This document shows positions 29,544 to 38,047 of a stretch of DNA of 64,000 bases, in pieces. The stretch's first letter is position 1; each line of letters starts with the position of its first letter. The DNA comes from Pseudoalteromonas piscicida (lineage in GTDB: Bacteria > Pseudomonadota > Gammaproteobacteria > Enterobacterales > Alteromonadaceae). The position numbers and the translations under genes are program-made. The notes under the pieces were generated by a model. The model was not told where the DNA came from and did no database searches. It saw only the letters and a program-made list of their open reading frames with translations. Location: positions 3,494,501-3,558,500 of the forward strand of contig NZ_CP021646.1 in NCBI RefSeq assembly GCF_002208135.1, in the 5' to 3' direction.

Positions 29544-30434
29544 CTAAAAGCGATAGCTAGTTACTGTCTCGGCTAGCTCCTTAGCCGTTTTATCACCTTT
29601 AACACATTGCTGCACCAAGGATTTTGGATAAACAAATATCTGTTTGTTGTGTGAATTGCTGAGCTCACTGTAAATAAAGCTTATATGCTCATTTTTAGGT
29701 AAACTCCTTAAACCCGCACCATAGTCGCATAAACTTCGAGCTAAGCTGGTTACTAGCATTTTTTCAAGTGCCAGCTGCTTTTCCGCTTTCTCTTTCGCGC
29801 GTTTGACTCGAGAAGCCTCAAGACTCGCTTTCAGCTTATCCTTAAGGTCTTTTAATTCCGAATCCTTAAGCGAAAGCTTCTCTATGCGCTTCTCAACTTC
29901 TCTCAATGACTCGGTAAATTCTTTTACTTGATCTTCACTTTCATGCCTTTTTGCAAATTCCAACTCCGCTTTTTGGCGCTCAAGCTCCCGCAATTGAATT
30001 CTATTCTCTCTTTCTTGCTCTACGGCTTCGCGGACCTTCTCGGCTCCTGCTCTCACCTTCTCAGCAGCATCCGAGTAAGCTTGAGAAACAGCTTCTGCTA
30101 TCGGCTGCGAAATCTCGACCTCCGCAATCGCCATATCAAATTCCGGCAGTTCAAATTCCCCTATTGCAGCCACATCATCCAAATTTTCGATGTGAGAGAT
30201 CCACTCCAAACGGTGCCGACGTTTTAAAGCGAGTTCAAATACAACCCCCTGATCTTTCAAATAATAGCCTGAAACGCTACGGACTTGATCTTGCGTGTCA
30301 TGCTGCAGCGCACTCACTAATACGCGCTCAAAAATAGCGACCTCGCGCTTTAGTGCTTCGTCAACAGCTTGAGCCTGAGCGAAACTTGTAGAAATGGCAG
30401 CGACAGCGCCAAAACAAAGTGGAATTAACTTCAT
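29544..30434 (-). CDS. Secreted coiled-coil protein, third gene of the ECF sigma operon
   Basis: A 296-residue protein with a signal peptide (MKLIPLCFGAVAAISTSFAQ, cleavage after AQA) and a long charged coiled coil (about 125-235, rich in Glu/Lys/Arg with repeated REAVEQERENR-type heptads). The C-terminal region of about 60 residues holds two cysteines (CDYGAGLRSLP and QQCVKGD). No family is recognised. Its start overlaps the stop of the anti-sigma-like gene by 4 bases, so the two are translationally coupled. A periplasmic sensor, or an envelope effector of the sigma factor, is a reasonable inference. Confidence 0.7.
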   Translation of the reverse strand: MKLIPLCFGAVAAISTSFAQAQAVDEALKREVAIFERVLVSALQHDTQDQVRSVSGYYLKDQGVVFELALKRRHRLEWISHIENLDDVAAIGEFELPEFDMAIAEVEISQPIAEAVSQAYSDAAEKVRAGAEKVREAVEQERENRIQLRELERQKAELEFAKRHESEDQVKEFTESLREVEKRIEKLSLKDSELKDLKDKLKASLEASRVKRAKEKAEKQLALEKMLVTSLARSLCDYGAGLRSLPKNEHISFIYSELSNSHNKQIFVYPKSLVQQCVKGDKTAKELAETVTSYRF

Positions 30435-31003
30435 GGTTTACCTCGATACTGTGCTAAATTTTGTGTCGGTGCTTGCTCTACTTGCTCTGCTAATTCATTC
30501 AATTGCAGCCTAAGTAGGGCTTGATCTTGTGCTCTTTGTGCCTGGATCAGATCAACGAGATTATTCATTGCCAAACTGCGCTCTTTACGATTTTGTTCAA
30601 CCACTTGCGTGGCTAACTTAGCGAGCGTGGCTTGATCTATTGGCTTTGTCTCATCAAGTTTTGCAAGCATGGCCTGCATAGCGCTTTGCTGCTGTGCCAG
30701 TTGCGTTTGTTGAACATTCAACTGTTGATGCAAGCCTAAATTCTGTAGCCAAAGTCCCGAGACACCAAGCCCAACAACCAGCCAAGCTGCGACGGCAGCA
30801 ACTGACCAAGAGCGAGTTTGGTGTTGCAAAGTGAGCGGTGAGGGAGGCGTTTGCTCTTCGAAGCTAGCAGCACGCTGTTGCCAAGTAGCTGCAGCACTCA
30901 TCATTTCTCGATATTCACTATCTTCCTGAAGTACGGCCAACTCGGCCTCAGAAAGCACTTTGCCATCCAACCATTGCTCAAATAAGTATGCTAATTTAGC
31001 CAT
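30431..31003 (-). CDS. Putative anti-sigma factor (single-pass membrane protein)
   Basis: A 190-residue protein with a short cytoplasmic N-terminal domain (about 1-65), one membrane helix (about 68-87, VAAVAAWLVVGLGVSGLWL) and a Gln-rich coiled periplasmic tail. Size, topology and position directly after the ECF sigma gene (8-base overlap) are those of anti-sigma factors, although the HxxxCxxC zinc motif of the ZAS class is absent. It overlaps the next gene by 4 bases. The assignment rests mainly on context. Confidence 0.65.
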   Translation of the reverse strand: MAKLAYLFEQWLDGKVLSEAELAVLQEDSEYREMMSAAATWQQRAASFEEQTPPSPLTLQHQTRSWSVAAVAAWLVVGLGVSGLWLQNLGLHQQLNVQQTQLAQQQSAMQAMLAKLDETKPIDQATLAKLATQVVEQNRKERSLAMNNLVDLIQAQRAQDQALLRLQLNELAEQVEQAPTQNLAQYRGKP

Positions 31004-31544
31004 GATTTTGCACCTCTAGTTGCCCTTTCATCTTACCTAATGCACTGTATAGCCTGGCTTTCACCGTATTACTTGATAACTCAAGCTGCAGCGCAATTTC
31101 ATCAAAGGTGTAATGCTGGAAAAACTTTAGTTCCACGACAATTCGCTGCTCAAATGGTAATTGTTTCAACGCGATATATATCTCTTCATTACTTTGTTGC
31201 TGCACTATTTTGGTGTCAGGTCCGTGTTGTGGTGCCTCTGGCTCTCTACCTTCAATCGATTCAAACTTATGCTTTCGCATGTGATCCACTATCCTTGCAT
31301 GGGTAATTTTAAATACCCAAGTCGAGAACTTAGCATCACCATTAAAGGTATGCAGATTTCGATACATACTTAAAAATACATCCTGAGCGATATCTAGCGC
31401 GTCTTGCGGGTTACCAACGAGCCTTAGGCATTGATTATAAACACGGCTATGATGCTGGGCGCAAAGCTTTGACCATGCTCCTTGATTGCCTTGCAGTGCT
31501 CTTTTTATTAATTGTTTTTCGCTATTAAAAAACACGCAGTTCAC
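30996..31544 (-). CDS. RNA polymerase sigma factor, ECF subfamily
   Basis: A 182-residue ECF sigma factor. Region 2 is clear (DALDIAQDVFLSMYRNLHTF and FSTWVFKITHARIVDHMRK, about 48-95), and so is region 4 (LPFEQRIVVELKFFQHYTFDEIA followed by NTVKARLYSALGKMK, about 128-172). The start is uncertain: GTG at 31544 or 31535, neither with a strong ribosome site. It heads a three-gene operon with an anti-sigma-like protein and a secreted coiled-coil protein. An ECF-like promoter (AAC, 17 bases, CGAT) lies just upstream and may give autoregulation. Confidence 0.9.
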   Translation of the reverse strand: MNCVFFNSEKQLIKRALQGNQGAWSKLCAQHHSRVYNQCLRLVGNPQDALDIAQDVFLSMYRNLHTFNGDAKFSTWVFKITHARIVDHMRKHKFESIEGREPEAPQHGPDTKIVQQQSNEEIYIALKQLPFEQRIVVELKFFQHYTFDEIALQLELSSNTVKARLYSALGKMKGQLEVQNHG

Positions 31545-31570
31545 TCATCCAATCTATTCACTAACTATTA

Positions 31571-31594
31571 ATCGTAGCTGCTGCAAAAAAAGTT
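31571..31594 (-). promoter_or_regulatory. Possible ECF-type promoter of the sigma operon
   Basis: On the minus strand AAC (31594-31592) and CGAT (31574-31571) are separated by 17 bases including a T-run, the usual layout of ECF group promoters. It lies 26 bases before the putative GTG start. The motifs are short, so chance occurrence is possible. Confidence 0.35.
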
Positions 31595-31612
31595 GTAGAG
31601 ACAGGGAAATTT

Positions 31613-31646
31613 TTTGAAAAAAAAGCACCGCTAAGGTGCTTTTTCA
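31613..31646 (-). terminator. Intrinsic terminator after oxyR
   Basis: AAAAGCACC/GGTGCTTTT forms a 9-bp stem with a 5-base loop. On the minus strand it is followed by a long T-run, 12 bases past the oxyR stop. Confidence 0.88.
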
Positions 31647-31658
31647 TAATCGTTACTA

Positions 31659-32570
31659 TTACTGCGACTGACATTGGCCACTGATATAGCCACCAACAAA
31701 ATCGCTAAACAATCTAAAGTCTCTGATCCGCCCCGTAGTACGACGCCAAATCAGACCAATTTCACGATATGCATGATCTTGTGGTGGCATGGCAACTAAA
31801 GGTTTCCCTTCCAAAATCCCCGCATTGATCGCCATTTGGGGTAAAAACGTCACGCCATTTTTGTATTCCACCATACTTAATAAAGTATGCAGGTTTGCCG
31901 CCTCAAATGGATTGATGCATGCGCTACGATTTAAATGGCAAGCGCTAAGTGCATGTCCCGTCATACAGTGCTCTTTTTCGAGTAAAAATACACTTTGATC
32001 AGGCAGCAGGTTAAAGTCCTCTATCGGCTCTGGTACGCTGTACTCTGCATGGCGAACCAAACTAAAGTGGTCTTTTGCGAGCACTTGAGTATGAAACTTA
32101 TCAGTTCTATATGGCAACGCCAACATTGCCATATCAATATGACCATGCTCTAGCTTATCCAGTAAGTTATCACTGGTATCTTCAACCAGTACTAAATTAA
32201 GCGCTTCAAACTCCTTTTTGCACGCCTGATAAAGTGGCGCAGCAATAAAACTCGCGATAGTGGGAATGATCCCTAACGTCAACTTGCCAGACAATGGATT
32301 TTTGTAGCTTTTAGTCAGCTCTTTAACACTCATCGTGTCATCGATAATTTTCCGCGCTCGTTCAACCACTTCTTCACCAATATCGGTAAACATTAGGCTG
32401 CGATTTTCGCGTTCAATTAGCTGACACCCCAATGTCTCTTCAAGGTTTTGTATCGCGCTACTTAGCGTCGATTGACCAATAAAGCATGCTTCCGCTGCAC
32501 GACCAAAATGTTGGTGCTGGTGCACCGCAAGAAGGTATTGTAGTTGTTTGATACTAGGTAAATTCGTCAC
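31659..32570 (-). CDS. oxyR: LysR-type peroxide-sensing regulator OxyR
   Basis: A 303-residue LysR regulator with an N-terminal winged helix (about 1-60, HFGRAAEACFIGQSTLSSAI) and the two-lobed effector domain. Cys202 (KEHCMTGHALSAC) and Cys211 are nine residues apart and line up with the redox pair Cys199/Cys208 of E. coli OxyR, which form a disulfide on contact with peroxide. The gene is transcribed alone between two terminators. No catalase or peroxiredoxin gene is adjacent. Confidence 0.94.
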   Translation of the reverse strand: MTNLPSIKQLQYLLAVHQHQHFGRAAEACFIGQSTLSSAIQNLEETLGCQLIERENRSLMFTDIGEEVVERARKIIDDTMSVKELTKSYKNPLSGKLTLGIIPTIASFIAAPLYQACKKEFEALNLVLVEDTSDNLLDKLEHGHIDMAMLALPYRTDKFHTQVLAKDHFSLVRHAEYSVPEPIEDFNLLPDQSVFLLEKEHCMTGHALSACHLNRSACINPFEAANLHTLLSMVEYKNGVTFLPQMAINAGILEGKPLVAMPPQDHAYREIGLIWRRTTGRIRDFRLFSDFVGGYISGQCQSQ

Positions 32571-32602
32571 AAGCTTTACTCTTAATTTTCAACAGCACAA
32601 AT

Positions 32603-32638
32603 AAAAAGACCCCAACACCAAAGGTGTTGAGATCTTTT
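32603..32638 (-). terminator. Terminator after pit
   Basis: An AACACC/GGTGTT core (loop AAA) is extended by partly paired AAAAAGA...TCTTTT arms, with a T-run on the minus strand. It lies 41 bases past the restored pit stop. Confidence 0.7.
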
Positions 32639-32678
32639 CAAGCTAAAAGTCTGTCTTTTTGAAAAGTACGGTTTATTT

Positions 32679-33946
32679 TTATACGCCGAACACTAATCTC
32701 AAAATATAGAATATAACAATAGCAAGGGCAGCACCAACTGGCAACGTAATTACCCAAGAAACTACGATGTTACGAATAACACCCATGTTTAATGCCGCAA
32801 TACCACGCGCCATACCCACCCCAATACCGCACCAACTAAGGTTTGAGTTGTAGAGATTGGTAGGCCTGTGCCTGATGCGATTACTACTGTTGAAGCAGCG
32901 GCAAGTTCAGCTGCGAAACCACGACTTGGAGTAAGGTGTGTAATACCTTCACCGATAGTCTTGATAACTTTCTTACCAAGAATCGCAAGACCTGCAACAA
33001 TACCTAAACCACCTAGCGGTAAGATCCACCAAGCAAGCGCCGCTTTCTTAGCAATTTCACCGTCGTTTTCAACAATGTTTACCACTGCAGCTAATGGACC
33101 AATTGCGTTAGCAACGTCATTAGAACCATGCGCGAATGCCATACAACATGCCGTTAGTACCATAAGGATAGCGAATACTTTTTCAACATTGTTGAACTGC
33201 ATTTGCTTGTCAGCATTGGGATCCATTTTCAACTTAGAAATCGCAATCTTACCGATAACAGCAATGATAATAGCGATACCGATAGCAAGGGCAAAACCTT
33301 CGAATGTGCCAAGCTTGATACCAATATGCTTAAGGCCTTTTTTGATTGTAACCAAAGACATGACAAAGCCCGCTAGACCCATGTAAATAGGCACAAAGCG
33401 TTTGGCATTTTCTAATGGCTTATTGGTATCGAAAATGAGCTTTTGGGCACTCATGAAGATGAGATAGGCAATAAAGCCAGAGATGGCAGGGGTAACTATC
33501 CAGCTACCAACAATGCCTGCAACTTTACCCCATTGGATTGCTTCGCTGCCTACTGCCACTAGCGCAAAACCAATAATTGCACCAATGATTGAGTGCGTTG
33601 TAGATACCGGCCAACCTAGCATTGAGGCCATTAATAACCAAGCGCCCGCAGCAAAAAGTGCAGAGATCATTCCCAGTATCATCAGTTCAGGAATATCTAT
33701 GAAAGGAGTAGAGTCTATAATCCCTTTACGGATCGTTGATGTTACTTCACCACCCGCAAGGTAAGCCCCTGCGAATTCGAAGATCATAGCAATAATAATT
33801 GCTTGTTTGATGGTAAGCGCTTTTGAACCTACCGAAGTACCCATAGCATTCGCAACATCGTTTGCGCCAATACCATAAGCCATAAAGAAACCAACTGCTG
33901 CGGCAATTAAAACCAATACTGTGCCGTAGGATGCAATGATATCCAT
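32679..33946 (-). CDS. pitA: Inorganic phosphate transporter PiT family, frameshifted near the C-terminus as read
   Basis: A low-affinity phosphate symporter with about ten helices. The restored length is 422 residues. The duplicated family signature GANDVANAMGTSVGS (N-half) and GSNDVANAIGPLAAVV (C-half) is intact. As given, the frame stops at 32789 after VGAVLG, but adding one C to the C4 run at 32819-32822 yields the expected tail VGMARGIAALNMGVIRN and further helices to a stop at 32679. The gene follows the DUF47 gene by 36 bases; this pairing is common because DUF47 proteins assist Pit. The defect is most likely a base-call error. Confidence 0.9.
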
Positions 33947-33982
33947 AAGAAACCTTACTTTATTTTAAAAGATCGATTTTTA

Positions 33983-34660
33983 TTAACGAGCTAACATCAG
34001 CTCAAGACGTGAACCAACGCGCTCTGCGATATCTGCAAGCCCACCGACCCATTCGATGATCTTGTATAAGAACATCGCATCAATTGGGTTAAGCTCGCTT
34101 TCAACAGCGCGTAACTCTCGACGAATTTTAATTTGCATATCGTCGGTATCTTGCTCGATGGCATCAAGCTCAACTAGCATTTTTTCAACTAAAGTGACTT
34201 CGCGGCCTCTAAAGCCTGTCTCAAGCAGTTCATCAAACTCATTAATCGCTTCTGATGCTTGTTTAGTTGCGTCCACACAACGAGTGACATAAGCAAGAAA
34301 ATCTTTTTGAATGGATTCAGGGATGACCATTTCGCGACCGATAACGCGACCTGCGATATCTTTCGCTTTATTGGCTATCTTATCTTGGTGGGTGATAAGT
34401 TCCAGTAAGTCAGTCCGTTCTACTGGCATGAATAAACCACGAGGCAAATGTAAGCGTACTTCACGCTTTAGTTCATCTGCTTCACGCTCTAGGTTGCGGA
34501 TTTCAATGCGAATTGCATCCGCTTCTGTCCACTCCCCTTTGAAGACATGGTTAAAAAATGGGATCAAAGCCGCACTGGCTTGATGGACTATTTTTATATG
34601 CTCTTCAATTGGCTTAATAGGAGATTTAGCAAATACTCCTAAAAACGCGTTACTAGGCAT
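33983..34660 (-). CDS. DUF47/TIGR00153 family PhoU-like protein, Pit partner
   Basis: A 225-residue all-helical cytoplasmic protein of the DUF47 family (relatives of PhoU). Paired acidic motifs are typical: AIRIEIRNLEREADELKREV and LDAIEQDTDDMQIKIRREL. Members sit upstream of pit genes and are thought to modulate Pit-mediated phosphate uptake. Here it is 36 bases ahead of pit on the same strand, so co-transcription is expected. It has no signal peptide. Confidence 0.9.
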   Translation of the reverse strand: MPSNAFLGVFAKSPIKPIEEHIKIVHQASAALIPFFNHVFKGEWTEADAIRIEIRNLEREADELKREVRLHLPRGLFMPVERTDLLELITHQDKIANKAKDIAGRVIGREMVIPESIQKDFLAYVTRCVDATKQASEAINEFDELLETGFRGREVTLVEKMLVELDAIEQDTDDMQIKIRRELRAVESELNPIDAMFLYKIIEWVGGLADIAERVGSRLELMLAR

Positions 34661-34767
34661 AACTGACCCTTAAATCATATTTGTATGCATGTGCAAGGTG
34701 TAATTTTACAGCATTGCGCGCTGTTGTGAACGGTTTTATTTCAAGTTTAGATGAACTTACTATGAAA

Positions 34768-34788
34768 TTGCGCGCCGAAAGCGCGCAA
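34768..34788 (-). terminator. Hairpin after phoU, probable end of the pst operon
   Basis: TTGCGCGC/GCGCGCAA is a perfect 8-bp GC-rich stem with a 5-base loop, 14 bases past the phoU stop. On the minus strand it is followed only by AATTTCAT, so termination may be partial. Confidence 0.6.
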
Positions 34789-34802
34789 CTAGTTGATAAG
34801 CG

Positions 34803-35504
34803 TCACAAGGTTTTTGCGATATCTTCTTGAGATGTATGACGAATATCTTTGCCATTTACGAAATAAATCACGTATTCCGCAATATTCTGACAACGATCAC
34901 CGATACGCTCTAATGAACGCACAGACCAAATTAAGTCCATAATTTTTGGAATAGAGCGAGGGTCTTCCATCATATAGGTCATAATTTGACGCGTTACAGC
35001 TTCGTATTCACGATCCACTTTGGCGTCAGCTTTATGCACTTCAAATGCTTTTTGTGCGTCCATACGGGCAAACGCGTCGAGCACATCATGTAGCATTTGC
35101 GACACTTGGCGACCCATATTGTCAATATTCACTAATAGGTCTTGCTGATCTTTGGTAAACGAGTCTAATGCAACCTTAGCAATACGCTCAGCTTCATCTC
35201 CGATGCGTTCAAGATCTGCAATCGTTTTTGCGATGGCAACAACCAAACGCAAGTCACTGGCTGCTGGCTGTCTTTTCGCGATAATACGCGTACATTCTTC
35301 GTCAATATTCACTTCCATCGCATTGACTTTGTAGTCGTTCTGACTAACTTTTTTCGCTTTTTCAGCATCATTGTGATTCACCGCATCAAGCGCAGTGTTT
35401 AGTTGCTGCTCTACCAGTCCACCCATACTGAGTACGTGATTTCTTACGTTTTCTAGCTCTTCATTAAAGCGACCAGAAATGTGCTTATTAATATTGTGTT
35501 CCAT
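34803..35504 (-). CDS. phoU: Phosphate signalling protein PhoU
   Basis: A 233-residue, three-helix-bundle repeat protein. It carries the two metal-binding signatures, seen as RLVVAIAKTIADLERIGDEAERI and SVRSLERIGDRCQNIAEYVIY. PhoU connects the Pst transporter to the PhoR kinase and represses the Pho regulon when phosphate is plentiful. It follows pstB by 23 bases at the end of pstC-pstA-pstB-phoU. Confidence 0.97.
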   Translation of the reverse strand: MEHNINKHISGRFNEELENVRNHVLSMGGLVEQQLNTALDAVNHNDAEKAKKVSQNDYKVNAMEVNIDEECTRIIAKRQPAASDLRLVVAIAKTIADLERIGDEAERIAKVALDSFTKDQQDLLVNIDNMGRQVSQMLHDVLDAFARMDAQKAFEVHKADAKVDREYEAVTRQIMTYMMEDPRSIPKIMDLIWSVRSLERIGDRCQNIAEYVIYFVNGKDIRHTSQEDIAKTL

Positions 35505-35527
35505 TATATTCTCCTCGCAAGCTCGCC

Positions 35528-36355
35528 TTAACCGTAACGACCTGTAATATAGTCTTCTGTTTTCTTCTTAGACGGCGTGGTGAATAAGGTATTGGTATCT
35601 GCATACTCAATTAACTCACCCATATACATAAACGCAGTTTGATCAGATACACGCGCTGCTTGCTGCATGTTATGTGTAACGATAACTACAGTATACTTGT
35701 TTTTCAGATCGTTAATGAGCTCTTCGATAACCAATGTTGAAATCGGATCGAGTGCTGATGTTGGTTCATCCAATAACAATACTTCGGGTTCAATCGCGAT
35801 AGAGCGAGCAATCACCAAACGCTGCTGTTGACCACCAGATAAACCAAATGCACTGTCGTGAAGTCGGTCTTTTACTTCATCCCAAAGCGCGGCGCCACGG
35901 AGTGACTTTTCAACCACTTCGTCTAACTTACGCTTATCTTTGATACCTTGCAGGCGCAGACCATAAACCACATTCTCATAAATAGATTTAGGGAAAGGGT
36001 TTGGTCTTTGAAATACCATACCTACGTTACGGCGCAGTGCCGCAACATCTACGCTCTTGTCATAAATGTTCTGTCCTTGAAGGTTGATTTCTCCTTCGAT
36101 ACGACAGCTATCAACAAGGTCGTTCATGCGGTTAATACAACGCAGTAACGTTGACTTACCACAACCTGATGGACCGATAAATGCGGTTACCTGCCCTTTT
36201 GGGATCAACATATTGACGTTGCTAAGGGCTTGTTTATCACCATAGTAAAGATCTAGGTTTTTGATCTCTAGTGCGGTGAGTTCTGGACTTAAGTTTGCTA
36301 AATCAAGCTTGTTGTTGCCGTTTGCTTGATTGACTTCTGGCGCTACTGTAATCAT
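35528..36355 (-). CDS. pstB: Phosphate ABC transporter ATP-binding protein PstB
   Basis: A 275-residue ABC ATPase. Walker A is GPSGCGKST, the signature is LSGGQQQR, and Walker B is [13 protein letters not shown]. The H-loop is [13 protein letters not shown]. It powers PstCA-mediated phosphate import. The N-terminal extension of about 28 residues is Asn-rich and family-variable. It is preceded by pstA and followed by phoU in one operon. Confidence 0.98.
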   Translation of the reverse strand: MITVAPEVNQANGNNKLDLANLSPELTALEIKNLDLYYGDKQALSNVNMLIPKGQVTAFIGPSGCGKSTLLRCINRMNDLVDSCRIEGEINLQGQNIYDKSVDVAALRRNVGMVFQRPNPFPKSIYENVVYGLRLQGIKDKRKLDEVVEKSLRGAALWDEVKDRLHDSAFGLSGGQQQRLVIARSIAIEPEVLLLDEPTSALDPISTLVIEELINDLKNKYTVVIVTHNMQQAARVSDQTAFMYMGELIEYADTNTLFTTPSKKKTEDYITGRYG

Positions 36356-36382
36356 GTTTTTACCTATTAAAAATCTTTACTA

Positions 36383-38032
36383 TTAATGCTCTAACGATCT
36401 GAATTTTTCGCGTAAGTGGTTACGAATACCAATCGCTGTGATATTCAGTGCAATAATCACCGTAACCAGTAGGAACGCGGTTGCATAAACCAAAGGTCTA
36501 GCAGCTTCAACATTCGGGCTTTGGAAGCCAACATCATAAATATGGAATCCTAAGTGCATAAACTTACGATCCAAGTGAATATAGGGGAAGTTTCCGTCAA
36601 GCGGTAGTGTTGGTGCCATTTTGACTACACCAACCAGCATCAGAGGAGCTACCTCACCCGCTGCACGAGCAACAGCAAGAATAAGACCCGTCATAATTGC
36701 CGGACTCGCCATTGGTACAATGATCCGCCATAAGGTTTCTGCTTGAGTTGCACCAAGCGCCAGTGAACCATGACGCACTGAGCTTGGGATCCGAGACAAA
36801 CCTTCTTCCGTGGATACAATAACCACTGGCAAAGTAAGGATAGCAAGTGTAAGTGCCGACCAAATTACCCCTGGTGTACCAAATACAGGACTTGGCGCAG
36901 CCTCAGGATAGAAGAGCTCGTCAATTGACCCACCTAACATATAAACGAAGAATCCTAGACCAAACACCCCATATACTATGGATGGAACGCCTGCAAGGTT
37001 GATGACCGCGATGCGGATCATCTTAGTCACAGCGTTCTTTGCTGCATATTCATGAAGATAAATTGCGGCAATAACACCGAATGGTGTCACGATCACTGCC
37101 ATCAACATAACCATAAATACCGTACCAAAGATTGCTGGGAATACCCCACCTTCGGTGTTTGCTTCACGCGGGTCATCGCTCACGAACTTACTGATTTGTA
37201 CTAAGTAATGACCCACTTTGGCAAAAAAGCCCATGTCATTTGGAAACCAAACGTCCAACACTTGGTACAGAGGTAAAGTCACTTCTTCACCACGCATGTC
37301 ACGTACCACAACTTGGTCACGCTTTGCCTGCTTTCTTAGCTCAAATAAACGTTTTTCGAAGACTTTGTAATCTTCGCGTAGCTCAGCACGGCGTGCATCT
37401 AGCTCTGCTAACTTTTCTGCTGTCAGTTCATTATCAAGCTGGTACGACTTTTCTTTTAAACGTAGACGTTCAAGCTCATAGTTAATGTGCCCGATTTCGC
37501 TATTTTGTAGGTCAAGCGCTTCGTCATTAAGGTCAACGGCACGCTCAACAAGCTCATGCAGCCTTTCAATTGGCTGGTCAGTTACTACTTTACCGTCTTC
37601 TAAAACGCGGGCAACATAGCCATAGAAATTACCATTTTTACTACGCTCAAATACTGCTAATTCTGCTGGAGTAGACTGGCTTTTGATGTCTGTTGATAAT
37701 ACCCAACGGAAATCAAGCTCTACATATTCACGATTACCCGTTTTAACGAGCAAACGCTCAATTTGATCGCTGTTGTAGCCTGAAAGGTCAAATCCAGCTG
37801 CTTCAAGGCGCGATTTTGGTACCATCTCGCGATCGTATATTTCACCAATTACCGTTTGCTTAGCAACCGAACCATCAAGATGCATCTCAACAACTTCTGA
37901 TGGCCAAAAGAAGCTCAGTCCTTTCCACGCTATCATTGCAAGTAGTCCAATTACAGAAATCAAACTAATACTGACCGCGCCACCTGTCATCCAGATCCAC
38001 GGAGAACCTGACTTAAACCACTGTTTTATCAT
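36383..38032 (-). CDS. pstA: Phosphate ABC transporter permease PstA, long form with coiled-coil insert
   Basis: A 549-residue permease, almost twice the roughly 300 residues of E. coli PstA. The C-terminal half (about 290-549) is the normal six-helix permease with LALGATQAETLWRIIVPMAS, the EAA loop that contacts PstB. The N-terminal half has one membrane helix (about 15-37), a soluble segment and a predicted coiled coil (about 170-240). This long form is known from Vibrio and Shewanella relatives. The insert may be periplasmic. It lies between pstC (15-base gap) and pstB. Confidence 0.95.
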   Translation of the reverse strand: MIKQWFKSGSPWIWMTGGAVSISLISVIGLLAMIAWKGLSFFWPSEVVEMHLDGSVAKQTVIGEIYDREMVPKSRLEAAGFDLSGYNSDQIERLLVKTGNREYVELDFRWVLSTDIKSQSTPAELAVFERSKNGNFYGYVARVLEDGKVVTDQPIERLHELVERAVDLNDEALDLQNSEIGHINYELERLRLKEKSYQLDNELTAEKLAELDARRAELREDYKVFEKRLFELRKQAKRDQVVVRDMRGEEVTLPLYQVLDVWFPNDMGFFAKVGHYLVQISKFVSDDPREANTEGGVFPAIFGTVFMVMLMAVIVTPFGVIAAIYLHEYAAKNAVTKMIRIAVINLAGVPSIVYGVFGLGFFVYMLGGSIDELFYPEAAPSPVFGTPGVIWSALTLAILTLPVVIVSTEEGLSRIPSSVRHGSLALGATQAETLWRIIVPMASPAIMTGLILAVARAAGEVAPLMLVGVVKMAPTLPLDGNFPYIHLDRKFMHLGFHIYDVGFQSPNVEAARPLVYATAFLLVTVIIALNITAIGIRNHLREKFRSLEH

Positions 38033-38047
38033 GTCATGTCACTCCAA

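Noticed and set aside
32868..33386. 172-residue ORF antisense to pit
   Set aside because: Antisense shadow of a membrane-protein gene; low-complexity Ala/Ile/Ser pattern typical of reverse-strand transmembrane codons.
32789..33946. pit as a genuine pseudogene
   Set aside because: One restored base gives the exact expected C-terminus; an error in the sequence is the simpler explanation.
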